From NCBI GenBank assembly GCA_021783435.1, contig JAJXUC010000152.1:1-9168 (forward strand): a DNA stretch of 9,168 bases. The letters run 5' to 3'. The stretch comes from Pseudomonadota bacterium. GTDB lineage: Bacteria; Pseudomonadota; Gammaproteobacteria; Burkholderiales; Burkholderiaceae. The translations under genes were made by a program, and so were the position numbers. This document shows positions 1-5,459 of the stretch, piece after piece; within the stretch, counting starts at the first letter, position 1; each line of letters opens with the position of its first letter. Below the pieces are notes generated by a model. The model made no database searches. It saw nothing but the letters and a program-made list of their open reading frames with translations, and was not told the origin of the DNA.

Positions 1-1
1 T

Positions 2-148
2 GCCGGCGCCCTCATCGCCGGCGGCGCCGACACCGCCGAGGCCAAGCTCGAAATCATGCACGCCTGCGGCTTCACCGTCACCCGCAACCCCTCCGAAATG
101 GGCAAACTCATCCAGAAAAAATTGGGCACGGTCTTCGCCCTGGCCTGA
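2..148 (+). CDS. sucD: Succinate-CoA ligase (ADP-forming) alpha subunit, C-terminal fragment
   Basis: Only the last 48 codons are in the window; the gene starts upstream. The visible peptide begins AGALIAGGADTAEAKLEIM and continues with a CGFTVTRNPSEMGKL segment. From memory this matches the tail of betaproteobacterial SucD, where GHAGALISGGADTAEAK precedes a short Rossmann-like end with NPSEMG. The alpha subunit binds CoA, carries the phosphohistidine (outside this window) and works with SucC to interconvert succinyl-CoA and succinate with nucleotide phosphorylation in the TCA cycle. The tail is a few residues longer than usual (QKKLGTVFALA). A paralogous acid-thiol ligase such as malate-CoA ligase (MtkB) is possible but fits less well. 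It ends 76 bases before the PanE-like gene with no visible terminator between, so co-transcription is plausible. Confidence 0.8.
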   Translation, partial: AGALIAGGADTAEAKLEIMHACGFTVTRNPSEMGKLIQKKLGTVFALA

Positions 149-224
149 TGGCCAAGAAAATTTCGGTGCGGCCGGATGTTTCGCCGGGGCGCCGCGTGAT
201 GCCATTCGACGTGAGGGATCAAAC

Positions 225-1199
225 ATGAAAATCTGCATTTTTGGTGCTGGAGCCATCGGCGGCCTCATCGGCGGACAACTCGCCCGCGCCGGCGTGGATG
301 TGAGCTTCGTCGCCAGGGGACCTCATCTGCAGGCCATGCAGACGCACGGCTTGCGCCTGCGGATCGACGGCGCGGAACATACGGTCCGCGTTCCATGCAC
401 GTCGAATCCCGCGGAGCTGGGGCCACAGGACTATGTCTTCATCACCCTGAAGGCGCATTCCGTGCCCGGCGCGGTCGAATCCATGCGTCCGCTGCTGCAC
501 GCGGACACGGCCGTGATCACCGGCGTGAACGGCCTGCCCTACTGGTATTTCCACGACCATGGTGGAGACTACGCCGGCACCATCCTGAACAGCGTGGATC
601 CGGGCGGCCTGCAGTGGCGCGTGCTTGGCCCGGAGCGAGGCATTGGCTGCGTGTTGTACCCGGCGGCCGACATCGTGGCCCCCGGCGTGGTGGAACACGC
701 CTACGGCAAGAAATTTCCGCTTGGCGAACCAAGCGGGCAAACCACCGCGCGCATCCAGCGCCTGCACGAGGCCATGACCGCGGCGGGGTTCGAGGCGCCG
801 ATCCGCGCTGACATTCGCGACGAGATCTGGCTCAAGCTATGGGGCAATCTATGCCTCAACCCGATCAGCGCCCTCACGCATGCGACCCTGGATGTCATCA
901 CCGCCGATCCCGCGGTGCGGTCGCTGGCACGGGGGATGATGCAGGAGGCGCAAATTATTGCTGAGCGGCTCGGCGTGCGCTTTCGGGTCGGCATCGAGCG
1001 GCGCCTCGATGGCGCGGGCGCCATTGCCGGCCACAAGACATCCATGCTGCAGGATCTGGAGCAGCGCCGGCCGATGGAAATCGATCCGCTGCTTGGCGTG
1101 ATCCAGGAACTGGGACAACGGGTCGGCCAGCCGACCCCACTGGCCGATGCCGTGCTCGCACTCGTCAGGCTGCGAGAAAAAACCGCCCGCCAGGGCTGA
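225..1199 (+). CDS. panE: 2-dehydropantoate 2-reductase family protein (PanE/ApbA)
   Basis: This 324-residue protein has the usual family length. The N-terminus is a Rossmann NADP-binding fold with the glycine motif GAGAIGG at residues 7-13. Active-site equivalents of E. coli PanE are visible: N102 in the VNG turn, K204 in the IWLKLWGN helix (catalytic Lys), N212, and E285 in the C-terminal stretch SMLQDLEQRRPMEID. The known family reaction is NADPH reduction of ketopantoate to pantoate for coenzyme A synthesis, in the cytosol. The family also contains paralogs with other 2-oxo or acyl-CoA substrates, and the sequence alone does not settle the substrate. The start at 225 has a GAGGG Shine-Dalgarno element about 8 bases upstream and directly yields the glycine motif. 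It probably follows sucD in one transcript. Confidence 0.88.
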   Translation: MKICIFGAGAIGGLIGGQLARAGVDVSFVARGPHLQAMQTHGLRLRIDGAEHTVRVPCTSNPAELGPQDYVFITLKAHSVPGAVESMRPLLHADTAVITGVNGLPYWYFHDHGGDYAGTILNSVDPGGLQWRVLGPERGIGCVLYPAADIVAPGVVEHAYGKKFPLGEPSGQTTARIQRLHEAMTAAGFEAPIRADIRDEIWLKLWGNLCLNPISALTHATLDVITADPAVRSLARGMMQEAQIIAERLGVRFRVGIERRLDGAGAIAGHKTSMLQDLEQRRPMEIDPLLGVIQELGQRVGQPTPLADAVLALVRLREKTARQG

Positions 1200-1347
1200 G
1201 ACCCGTTCCACATCGCGGCTGCGGGCCGCACCGAACACGCATCTCCTCAACGCGGCGGCAAAACTCCGGGGCGGCCAGACGCGCGCTTGCAAGCCTGGGA
1301 TTCAACAGGAAACCGAGTCTCGCCAAGGCTCGTTGTTTTTTGTATAC

Positions 1348-1362
1348 TGTATCAAGGATACA
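1348..1362. promoter_or_regulatory. Inverted repeat, candidate operator of the GntR regulator
   Basis: TGTATC-AAG-GATACA is a perfect 6-bp-arm inverted repeat. It overlaps a second palindrome, GTATAC at 1342-1347, and ends directly against the -35 hexamer at 1363. FCD-type GntR regulators commonly bind short AT-rich palindromes of this size near their own promoter, so autoregulation is inferred. No binding is shown by the sequence itself. Confidence 0.5.
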
Positions 1363-1391
1363 TTGAAATTTGTTGCAGTGCAGCGTAAAAT
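1363..1391 (+). promoter_or_regulatory. Sigma70-type promoter for the small ORF and GntR gene
   Basis: TTGAAA (1363-1368) and TAAAAT (1386-1391) are separated by exactly 17 bases, and each matches the consensus at five of six positions. Transcription would start near 1398, about 40 bases before the ATG at 1438. The stretch 1331-1395 is clearly more AT-rich than the genes around it. The inverted repeat immediately upstream suggests regulation. Confidence 0.65.
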
Positions 1392-1437
1392 GAGAACTCC
1401 TCAGCCAAGCTTTGCATCGCGCAGATCAGGAGTTTTC

Positions 1438-1623
1438 ATGGATATTTCAACGTTGTTCATCTACGCCATCGCGTTGATCGCAGCAGGTTGCGCCGCGACT
1501 TTTTTGATTGCAGACAGCCTGCCTCTGCGGGCCGATGCGTCGCCCAAAGGTGCTCCCGCACCCAGCGGTGGCGCCACACAGGCGGCTGGCCGAAGCGTTT
1601 GTAAGCACAGTACGGGACCATGA
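1438..1623 (+). CDS. Small single-pass membrane protein or leader ORF upstream of the GntR gene
   Basis: I do not recognise a family. The ATG at 1438 has a perfect AGGAG Shine-Dalgarno at 1428-1432 with a 5-base spacer, which is why this start is chosen over longer readings of the frame. The 61-residue product opens with MDISTLFIYAIALIAAGCAA, and residues about 5-27 form one hydrophobic membrane segment with few charges before it. The rest is a Pro/Ala/Gly-rich tail with two cysteines overall (C18, C55). Its TGA (1621-1623) lies directly before, and in the same reading frame as, the GntR ATG at 1624. The likely roles are a small membrane protein, or a leader whose translation drives GntR synthesis by termination-reinitiation. 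Stop-codon readthrough would give a membrane-tethered regulator. It could also be a non-functional relic; the good promoter and RBS argue against that. Confidence 0.55.
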   Translation: MDISTLFIYAIALIAAGCAATFLIADSLPLRADASPKGAPAPSGGATQAAGRSVCKHSTGP

Positions 1624-2343
1624 ATGCCCATCGTCTCCCCCTCTGAAACACGCGCCAGCGCGCTGACCTTGTCGTTGCAGCCGATCAACGCGGTGGCCAG
1701 TCTGCGCGACCAGGCCTATGCCATGCTGCGCCAGGCCATTGCCGACGCCGACATCTACCAGTCGCGCGAGGAAATCCGCCTCGATGAGCGCGTCCTGAGC
1801 GAAGCGCTGGGGGTGAGCCGCACCCCGATCCGCGAGGCCATGACCCTGCTCGAACAAGAGGGTTTCCTGCGCATGGTGCCGCGCCGCGGCATCTACATCG
1901 TGCGCAAGACCAAGCGCGAGATCGTCGAGATGATCCAGATGTGGGCCGCGCTCGAGAGCATGGCGGCCCGCCTGGCCACGACCCAGGCCAGCGACGAGGA
2001 GATCCGGGCCCTGCGGCATATGTTCGACAACTTCCGCGACACGACGCCGGCCGAGCACATCCAGGAATATTCGGACGCCAACATCGCCTTTCACCAGGCC
2101 ATCGTGCAGTTGTCCAAGTCGCAGGTCATCATGGAAACGATCAAGAACATCTTCATCCATGTTCGCGCCATCCGGCGCATGACCATTTCACAGAGCGACC
2201 GCGCCTCGCGCTCCATTGCCGACCATCTGCGCATCATCGAGGCGCTGGAGAAGCGCGACACCGAACTGGCGGAAAAACTGGTTCGCCAGCATTCGCTCGA
2301 CCTGGCCGACTATGTCCAGGCCCACTGCGAGTTCCTGGATTAG
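1624..2343 (+). CDS. GntR-family transcriptional regulator, FCD subfamily
   Basis: This 239-residue DNA-binding repressor/activator has a normal length for the FCD group. The winged helix-turn-helix spans about residues 24-93: SLRDQAYAMLRQAI opens it, the recognition helix is LGVSRTPIREAM (residues 62-73), and the wing is VPRRGIYI (85-92). The all-helical FCD effector domain follows (about 100-236). Its metal/ligand positions appear as N153, H157, H201 and H223; the first is Asn where many members have Asp. Such proteins sense carboxylic acids or related metabolites and usually control neighbouring catabolic genes; the ligand here is unknown. The RBS is weak (GGGA, 1614-1617), so translation probably depends on coupling to the small ORF that ends immediately before it. 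A palindrome next to its promoter suggests autoregulation. Confidence 0.88.
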   Translation: MPIVSPSETRASALTLSLQPINAVASLRDQAYAMLRQAIADADIYQSREEIRLDERVLSEALGVSRTPIREAMTLLEQEGFLRMVPRRGIYIVRKTKREIVEMIQMWAALESMAARLATTQASDEEIRALRHMFDNFRDTTPAEHIQEYSDANIAFHQAIVQLSKSQVIMETIKNIFIHVRAIRRMTISQSDRASRSIADHLRIIEALEKRDTELAEKLVRQHSLDLADYVQAHCEFLD

Positions 2344-2408
2344 GTTAGGGGTTAGGGCCTGTTCACGCTTGACTGAAGGACGGCGCGGCCCGGCCCGGCC
2401 CCCTGACC
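2343..2408. terminator. Possible hairpin terminator between convergent genes
   Basis: GGTTAGGGG (2343-2351) can pair with CCCCTGACC (2400-2408) with one G-U wobble. Inside it, GGGCC (2355-2359) can pair with GGCCC (2392-2396), leaving a loop of about 32 bases. It lies exactly between the GntR stop codon and the stop codon of the - strand gene, where a bidirectional terminator would be expected. There is no T-tract on either side, so intrinsic termination is uncertain. Confidence 0.3.
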
Positions 2409-2702
2409 TCACTGCTTCCCGCCTTTGACGGCGTGCCAGAACGCCTCGCCACCCTTCTTCGCGGCGTGGCCGACCTCCAGGCCGACCTTCTTGCCCTCAT
2501 GCCCGACGGCCAGGCCAACTTTTTTCCCCTCCTGGCCAACTTTGCGGGCGGTAGACCCCACGGCAGACCCCACCTGACTGGCGTCCTTGGAAAGGCTGCT
2601 GCTGTCGGCCGCTTGCACGGGCGACATCATCAGGATCGAGAGCGCGAAGATCCCGGCGCCTACCCGGGCGGATGCGGCGAGCTTGCTGGCCTGACGGTTC
2701 AT
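2409..2702 (-). CDS. Small secreted protein with 11-residue amphipathic repeats
   Basis: I do not recognise a named family. The start at 2702 has a perfect AAGGAG Shine-Dalgarno (2710-2715 on the complement) with a 7-base spacer, and it opens with a signal peptide. This comprises a basic N-region (MNRQASKLAASAR), a hydrophobic core around residues 14-26, and a V-Q-A site at 29-31 for cleavage before ADSSS, so export to the periplasm or beyond is inferred. The mature part of about 66 residues holds 11-residue units: 55-65, 66-76, 77-87 and a shortened 88-97. Their pattern is V-G-x-E/A-G/A-K-K-V/G-G-L-x, lysine- and glycine-rich and without cysteine. Such 11-mers resemble LEA or apolipoprotein-like amphipathic helices that may touch membranes; this is an inference from pattern only. 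Longer readings of the frame upstream lack a signal peptide and an RBS. It is transcribed toward the GntR gene. Confidence 0.7.
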   Translation of the reverse strand: MNRQASKLAASARVGAGIFALSILMMSPVQAADSSSLSKDASQVGSAVGSTARKVGQEGKKVGLAVGHEGKKVGLEVGHAAKKGGEAFWHAVKGGKQ

Positions 2703-2918
2703 GGCTTGACTCCTTATCGCGTGGTATTGGGCAACGCGGGCGGAAACCGGAGTTCCCGAGACCCCATGCTGCAGGCGGCATTCTGACACGTCGCGGCCAC
2801 CCACGCCCCGCACCCGACTGCCGGCCGTGCGCGGCATGCGACGGGCTCTCCAAGCCCCGTGAAACGCTGGCGGATCGCCCTCGCATGGCGTCCCAAGTCA
2901 ATGGGTGAAAAATCACAT

Positions 2919-2937
2919 GAATCGAGATCATCGATTC
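2919..2937. promoter_or_regulatory. Perfect 7-bp-arm inverted repeat, candidate operator
   Basis: GAATCGA-GATCA-TCGATTC forms a perfect dyad with a 5-base centre at the edge of the AT-rich island upstream of the kinase operon. The size and spacing suit a dimeric regulator. The cognate factor is unknown. Confidence 0.4.
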
Positions 2938-2968
2938 GTTTTGTTACTTTCCTGCAGCCCGAAATCCA

Positions 2969-2997
2969 TTGCTCCAAACAATAGCGCCTGCCATACT
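2969..2997 (+). promoter_or_regulatory. Weak candidate sigma70 promoter of the kinase operon
   Basis: TTGCTC (2969-2974) and CATACT (2992-2997) are 17 bases apart. The match to consensus is only three of six and four of six. It lies between the two inverted repeats in the AT-rich island. It would give a leader of roughly 180 bases before the kinase ATG. An activator-dependent promoter is equally possible. Confidence 0.3.
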
Positions 2998-3008
2998 CAC
3001 TTATACAA

Positions 3009-3024
3009 ATATTTAGATAAATAT
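3009..3024. promoter_or_regulatory. AT-only inverted repeat, candidate operator
   Basis: ATATTTA-GA-TAAATAT is a perfect 7-bp-arm palindrome, standing out in GC-rich DNA. It is just downstream of the weak candidate promoter, so a repressor or nucleoid protein site is possible. It may also simply be an AT-rich melting region. Confidence 0.35.
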
Positions 3025-3185
3025 CTGGGAACTGCGGCTGTGCGGGAAATTCGTCGCGCTGCGACGCGATAGGTCTGCCGGCCCTAGGTTTACCCATGGT
3101 TGCCAGGATCAGCGGCGCGAGGAGGCTTGACCCCATCGAACGAAAGCGTTGAGAAAACACATCGACTGACCTTGGGGAGGGTGAA

Positions 3186-4976
3186 ATGCACCGATTGGAG
3201 CGGGAGACGCTCACCGTGTATGGACTCGCTGCGGCACTCATTCTGATGATTGCCAGTGCCTCCATTGCCTATCGCAGCGTCGAACGCTTTGCAGCACGCG
3301 CGGATCTGGTGCAGCATTCCCACGTCGTCATCAACCAGACCAACTTGTTGCTGTCGGAGCTGAAGGACGCGGAAACCGGCTCCCGCGGCTATCTCCTCAC
3401 CCGCGACAAGCAGTTTCTCGAACCCTACGAACAAGCCGTTCGCGTCCTGCCTGCGCAGCTTCAAACGCTCAAGGCGCTTACACGCGACAACGCCGACCAA
3501 CAACAGGCCGTTGCGGCCCTCGGCCAGTTGACCGCGCGCCAACTGGCGATCCTGCGGGAGGGCATCGCCCTGGAGCCGCAAATCGACCACGACCGCAACG
3601 CCAAGGTCGTGGCCATCGCGCTGCAGGGCAAACGGGTCATGGACGAAATCCGCGCCGTCGTCGGCCGTCTGACGGCCGACGAAGAGCAGATCCTGCGTCG
3701 GCGGACCGCGGCGGAGGACACCGACTCCCACCGCACAAAACTGTGGGTCGTGCTGGGCAGCCTGGCGGCTATTGCGCTGCTGCTCGCCGCCTTCTGGGCC
3801 CTGCACCGCGAGATCCAGAAGCGCCGCGCGGCGCAGGAACAAGCCGAGAAAACGGCGCTGGAGCTGGCCGACCTCTACAACAACGCCCCCTGCGCCTATC
3901 ACTCGGTCGACGCGCAGGGCGTCATCACGCGGATCAACGACACCGAGCTGGCCTGGCTGGGCTATACGCGCGACGAAATCGTCGGCAAGATGCGCCACCC
4001 GGACCTGATGACGCCGGAAAGCGCCGAGCGCTACCGCCAGATCATGTTCCCACTCGGTTTGGAACAAGGCTGGCTGAAGGACGTCGAATTCGAGTATGTG
4101 CGCAAAGACGGCAGCATTCTGTGCGGCGCGCTCAACGCCACCGTGGTCCGCGACGCGCAAGGTCGCTATGTGACAAGCCGCACCAGCCTGTACGACATCA
4201 CGGACCGCAAGCAGGCCGAGTTGCGCATTCGCCAACTCAATGCGCAACTCGACCAGCGCGCCGCGGAGTTGGAAGTAACCAACAAGGAACTCGAGAGCTT
4301 CAGCTACTCGGTGTCGCACGATCTGCGTTCCCCCTTGCGGGCGATCGATGGATTCTCCCGCATGATGGAGGAGGACTACGCGAACCGGCTCGACGACGAA
4401 GGACGGCGCATCCTGCAGGTCATCCGCGACAACAGCAGGAAAATGGGGCAGCTGATCGACGACCTGCTGGCTTTCTCCCGCCTGGGGCGCAAACCGGTCG
4501 AAGCGGCGGCGATCGACATGGATGCCCTGGTCGACGAGGTGTGGGCGCAGGCGTGCGCGGCGGCGCGTGGCGGAACCCGAGACACTGCGCCGCGCCTGCG
4601 CCGGGAACCCCTGCCGGCGGCCTGGGGCGATGCGGCCATGATTCGCCAGGTTCTGGCCAACCTCGTCTCGAATGCCATCAAGTACAGCAGCCGCCAGGCC
4701 GACCCGCTGGTGGAGATCAGCGGGTCGCAAGAAGGCGCGGAAACGTTCTATCAAGTCCGCGACAACGGCGTGGGTTTCGATATGCAGTATTACGGCAAGC
4801 TCTTCCGCGTCTTCCAGCGCCTGCACGGAGCCGACGAATTCCCCGGCACCGGCGTCGGCCTGGCCATCGTGCAGCGCGTCGTGGTCCGCCACGGCGGCCG
4901 GGTCTGGGCGCAGAGCCAGCCAGGCGCCGGAAGCACCTTCACGTTCAGCCTGCCCAAGAGAAAGGAGGAGCCATGA
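3186..4976 (+). CDS. CHASE3-PAS sensor histidine kinase, membrane-bound
   Basis: This 596-residue protein autophosphorylates on His and passes phosphate to a response regulator. In order, it has membrane segment 1 (about 12-29), a periplasmic CHASE3 domain (about 35-185, with DAETGSRGYLLTRDKQFLEPY at 61-81), membrane segment 2 (about 186-205), a short coiled linker, a PAS domain (about 226-340) and a coiled coil (345-370). HisKA follows with H378 in SVSHDLRSPLRAIDGF, then a HATPase with N-box VLANLVSNAIKYS (N492, N496), G1 box DNGVGFD (526-532), F-box KLFRVFQRL and G2 box GTGVGLAIV (554-562). All catalytic boxes are intact. The HisKA style resembles the Cph1-like group that pairs with Rcp1-like regulators, and such a regulator is the next gene. 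The signal for CHASE3 is unknown. The start has GGGGAGG at 3174-3180. Its stop lies in a duplicated 20-bp junction with the next gene. Confidence 0.92.
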   Translation: MHRLERETLTVYGLAAALILMIASASIAYRSVERFAARADLVQHSHVVINQTNLLLSELKDAETGSRGYLLTRDKQFLEPYEQAVRVLPAQLQTLKALTRDNADQQQAVAALGQLTARQLAILREGIALEPQIDHDRNAKVVAIALQGKRVMDEIRAVVGRLTADEEQILRRRTAAEDTDSHRTKLWVVLGSLAAIALLLAAFWALHREIQKRRAAQEQAEKTALELADLYNNAPCAYHSVDAQGVITRINDTELAWLGYTRDEIVGKMRHPDLMTPESAERYRQIMFPLGLEQGWLKDVEFEYVRKDGSILCGALNATVVRDAQGRYVTSRTSLYDITDRKQAELRIRQLNAQLDQRAAELEVTNKELESFSYSVSHDLRSPLRAIDGFSRMMEEDYANRLDDEGRRILQVIRDNSRKMGQLIDDLLAFSRLGRKPVEAAAIDMDALVDEVWAQACAAARGGTRDTAPRLRREPLPAAWGDAAMIRQVLANLVSNAIKYSSRQADPLVEISGSQEGAETFYQVRDNGVGFDMQYYGKLFRVFQRLHGADEFPGTGVGLAIVQRVVVRHGGRVWAQSQPGAGSTFTFSLPKRKEEP

Positions 4977-4999
4977 ACCGAAAGGAGGAGCCATGAACC
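4960..4999 (+). repeat. Exact 20-bp tandem duplication of RBS and start codon
   Basis: The unit GAAAGGAGGAGCCATGAACC occurs at 4960-4979 and again at 4980-4999 without mismatch. Each copy contains a perfect AGGAGG Shine-Dalgarno and an ATG. The first copy also carries the kinase stop codon (4974-4976, ATGA overlap). The second carries the response-regulator start (4993). Removing one copy would restore a simple ATGA overlap between kinase and regulator, so this looks like a recent slippage duplication. Confidence 0.95.
4973..4996 (+). CDS. Seven-codon mini-ORF between kinase and response regulator
   Basis: The ATG of the first duplicate, with its own AGGAGG at 4963-4968, reads MNRKEEP and stops at TGA 4994-4996. 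Its ATG overlaps the kinase TGA and its TGA overlaps the regulator ATG, so three ORFs are chained by two ATGA junctions. The peptide repeats the kinase tail (RKEEP) because it is translated from the duplicated DNA. It probably has no function as a peptide but could tune translation of the regulator. Confidence 0.35.
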   Translation: MNRKEEP

Positions 5000-5439
5000 C
5001 CGTGCAGCCCATCGAGGTTCTGCTGGCGGAGGACACGGCGACCGACGCCGAAATGACCCTGCGCGCCTTGAAGAAGGTGGGCGTCATCAACCGCATCACC
5101 TGGGTGAAGGATGGCGAGGAGGCGCTGGATTACGTGTTCCGCAGCGGCGCCTATGCCGAACGGCCCGCCGGGGAGCCCAAGCTCATCCTGCTGGACCTGA
5201 AGATGCCGAAGGTCGACGGCATCGAGGTGCTGCGCCGCCTCAAGCAGACCGAGCGCACACGGTCGATCCCGGTGGTCATGCTGACGTCCAGCGCCGAGGA
5301 GCAGGACATGATCCAAAGCTACCAGTTCGGCGTCAACAGCTATATCGTCAAGCCCGTCGAGTTCGACAAATTCGTCGAGGAAGTCTCCAAGGTGGGCTTC
5401 TACTGGGCCATCGTCAACCGGCTTCCGGGCTGCGACTGA
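4993..5439 (+). CDS. Single-domain response regulator, Rcp1-like
   Basis: This 148-residue stand-alone receiver domain has no output domain. The acidic pair is E13/D14, the phosphoacceptor D68 in [10 protein letters not shown], the switch Thr T98 (VVMLTSS) and the conserved Lys K120 followed by Pro (YIVKPVEF). The long insertion between beta-2 and beta-3 ([18 protein letters not shown]) is typical of Rcp1-type partners of phytochrome-like kinases. It presumably takes phosphate from the upstream kinase and acts by protein contact or as a phosphate shuttle or sink for the REC domain of the next gene. The chosen start at 4993 has its own AGGAGG at 4983-4988. It lies 20 bases before the REC-PAS-LOV-GGDEF-EAL gene. 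Confidence 0.93.
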   Translation: MNPVQPIEVLLAEDTATDAEMTLRALKKVGVINRITWVKDGEEALDYVFRSGAYAERPAGEPKLILLDLKMPKVDGIEVLRRLKQTERTRSIPVVMLTSSAEEQDMIQSYQFGVNSYIVKPVEFDKFVEEVSKVGFYWAIVNRLPGCD

Positions 5440-5459
5440 GGCACGCGCGAGGAGCCAAA

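Larger units (their letters stand above)
2703..3185. other. Intergenic control region between divergent genes
   Basis: This 483-base stretch separates the - strand repeat protein from the + strand kinase operon and must hold both promoters. About 2703-2900 is GC-rich and shows no convincing promoter in either direction. About 2905-3025 is strikingly AT-rich for this genome and carries two perfect inverted repeats (2919-2937 and 3009-3024). The remainder to 3185 is GC-rich leader with a hairpin at 3052-3066. I see no convincing gene here. Confidence 0.6.

Noticed and set aside
1215..1229. GCGGC-TGCGG-GCCGC hairpin after the PanE-like gene
   Set aside because: Short stem with no T-tract; hairpins like this are common by chance at this GC content, so I do not call a terminator.
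2340..2357. Telomere-like TTAGG/TTAGGGG/TTAGGG run
   Set aside because: Only three uneven units, overlapping the GntR stop codon; explained better as one arm of a hairpin between convergent genes.
3052..3066. CGTCGC-GCT-GCGACG hairpin in the kinase leader
   Set aside because: Perfect but short, without a T-tract or recognisable riboswitch or attenuator context.
2917..3072. 51-codon + strand ORF beginning MNRDHRF in the AT-rich intergenic region
   Set aside because: No real Shine-Dalgarno, codon use unlike the neighbours, no recognisable motif, and it covers both palindromes; likely chance.
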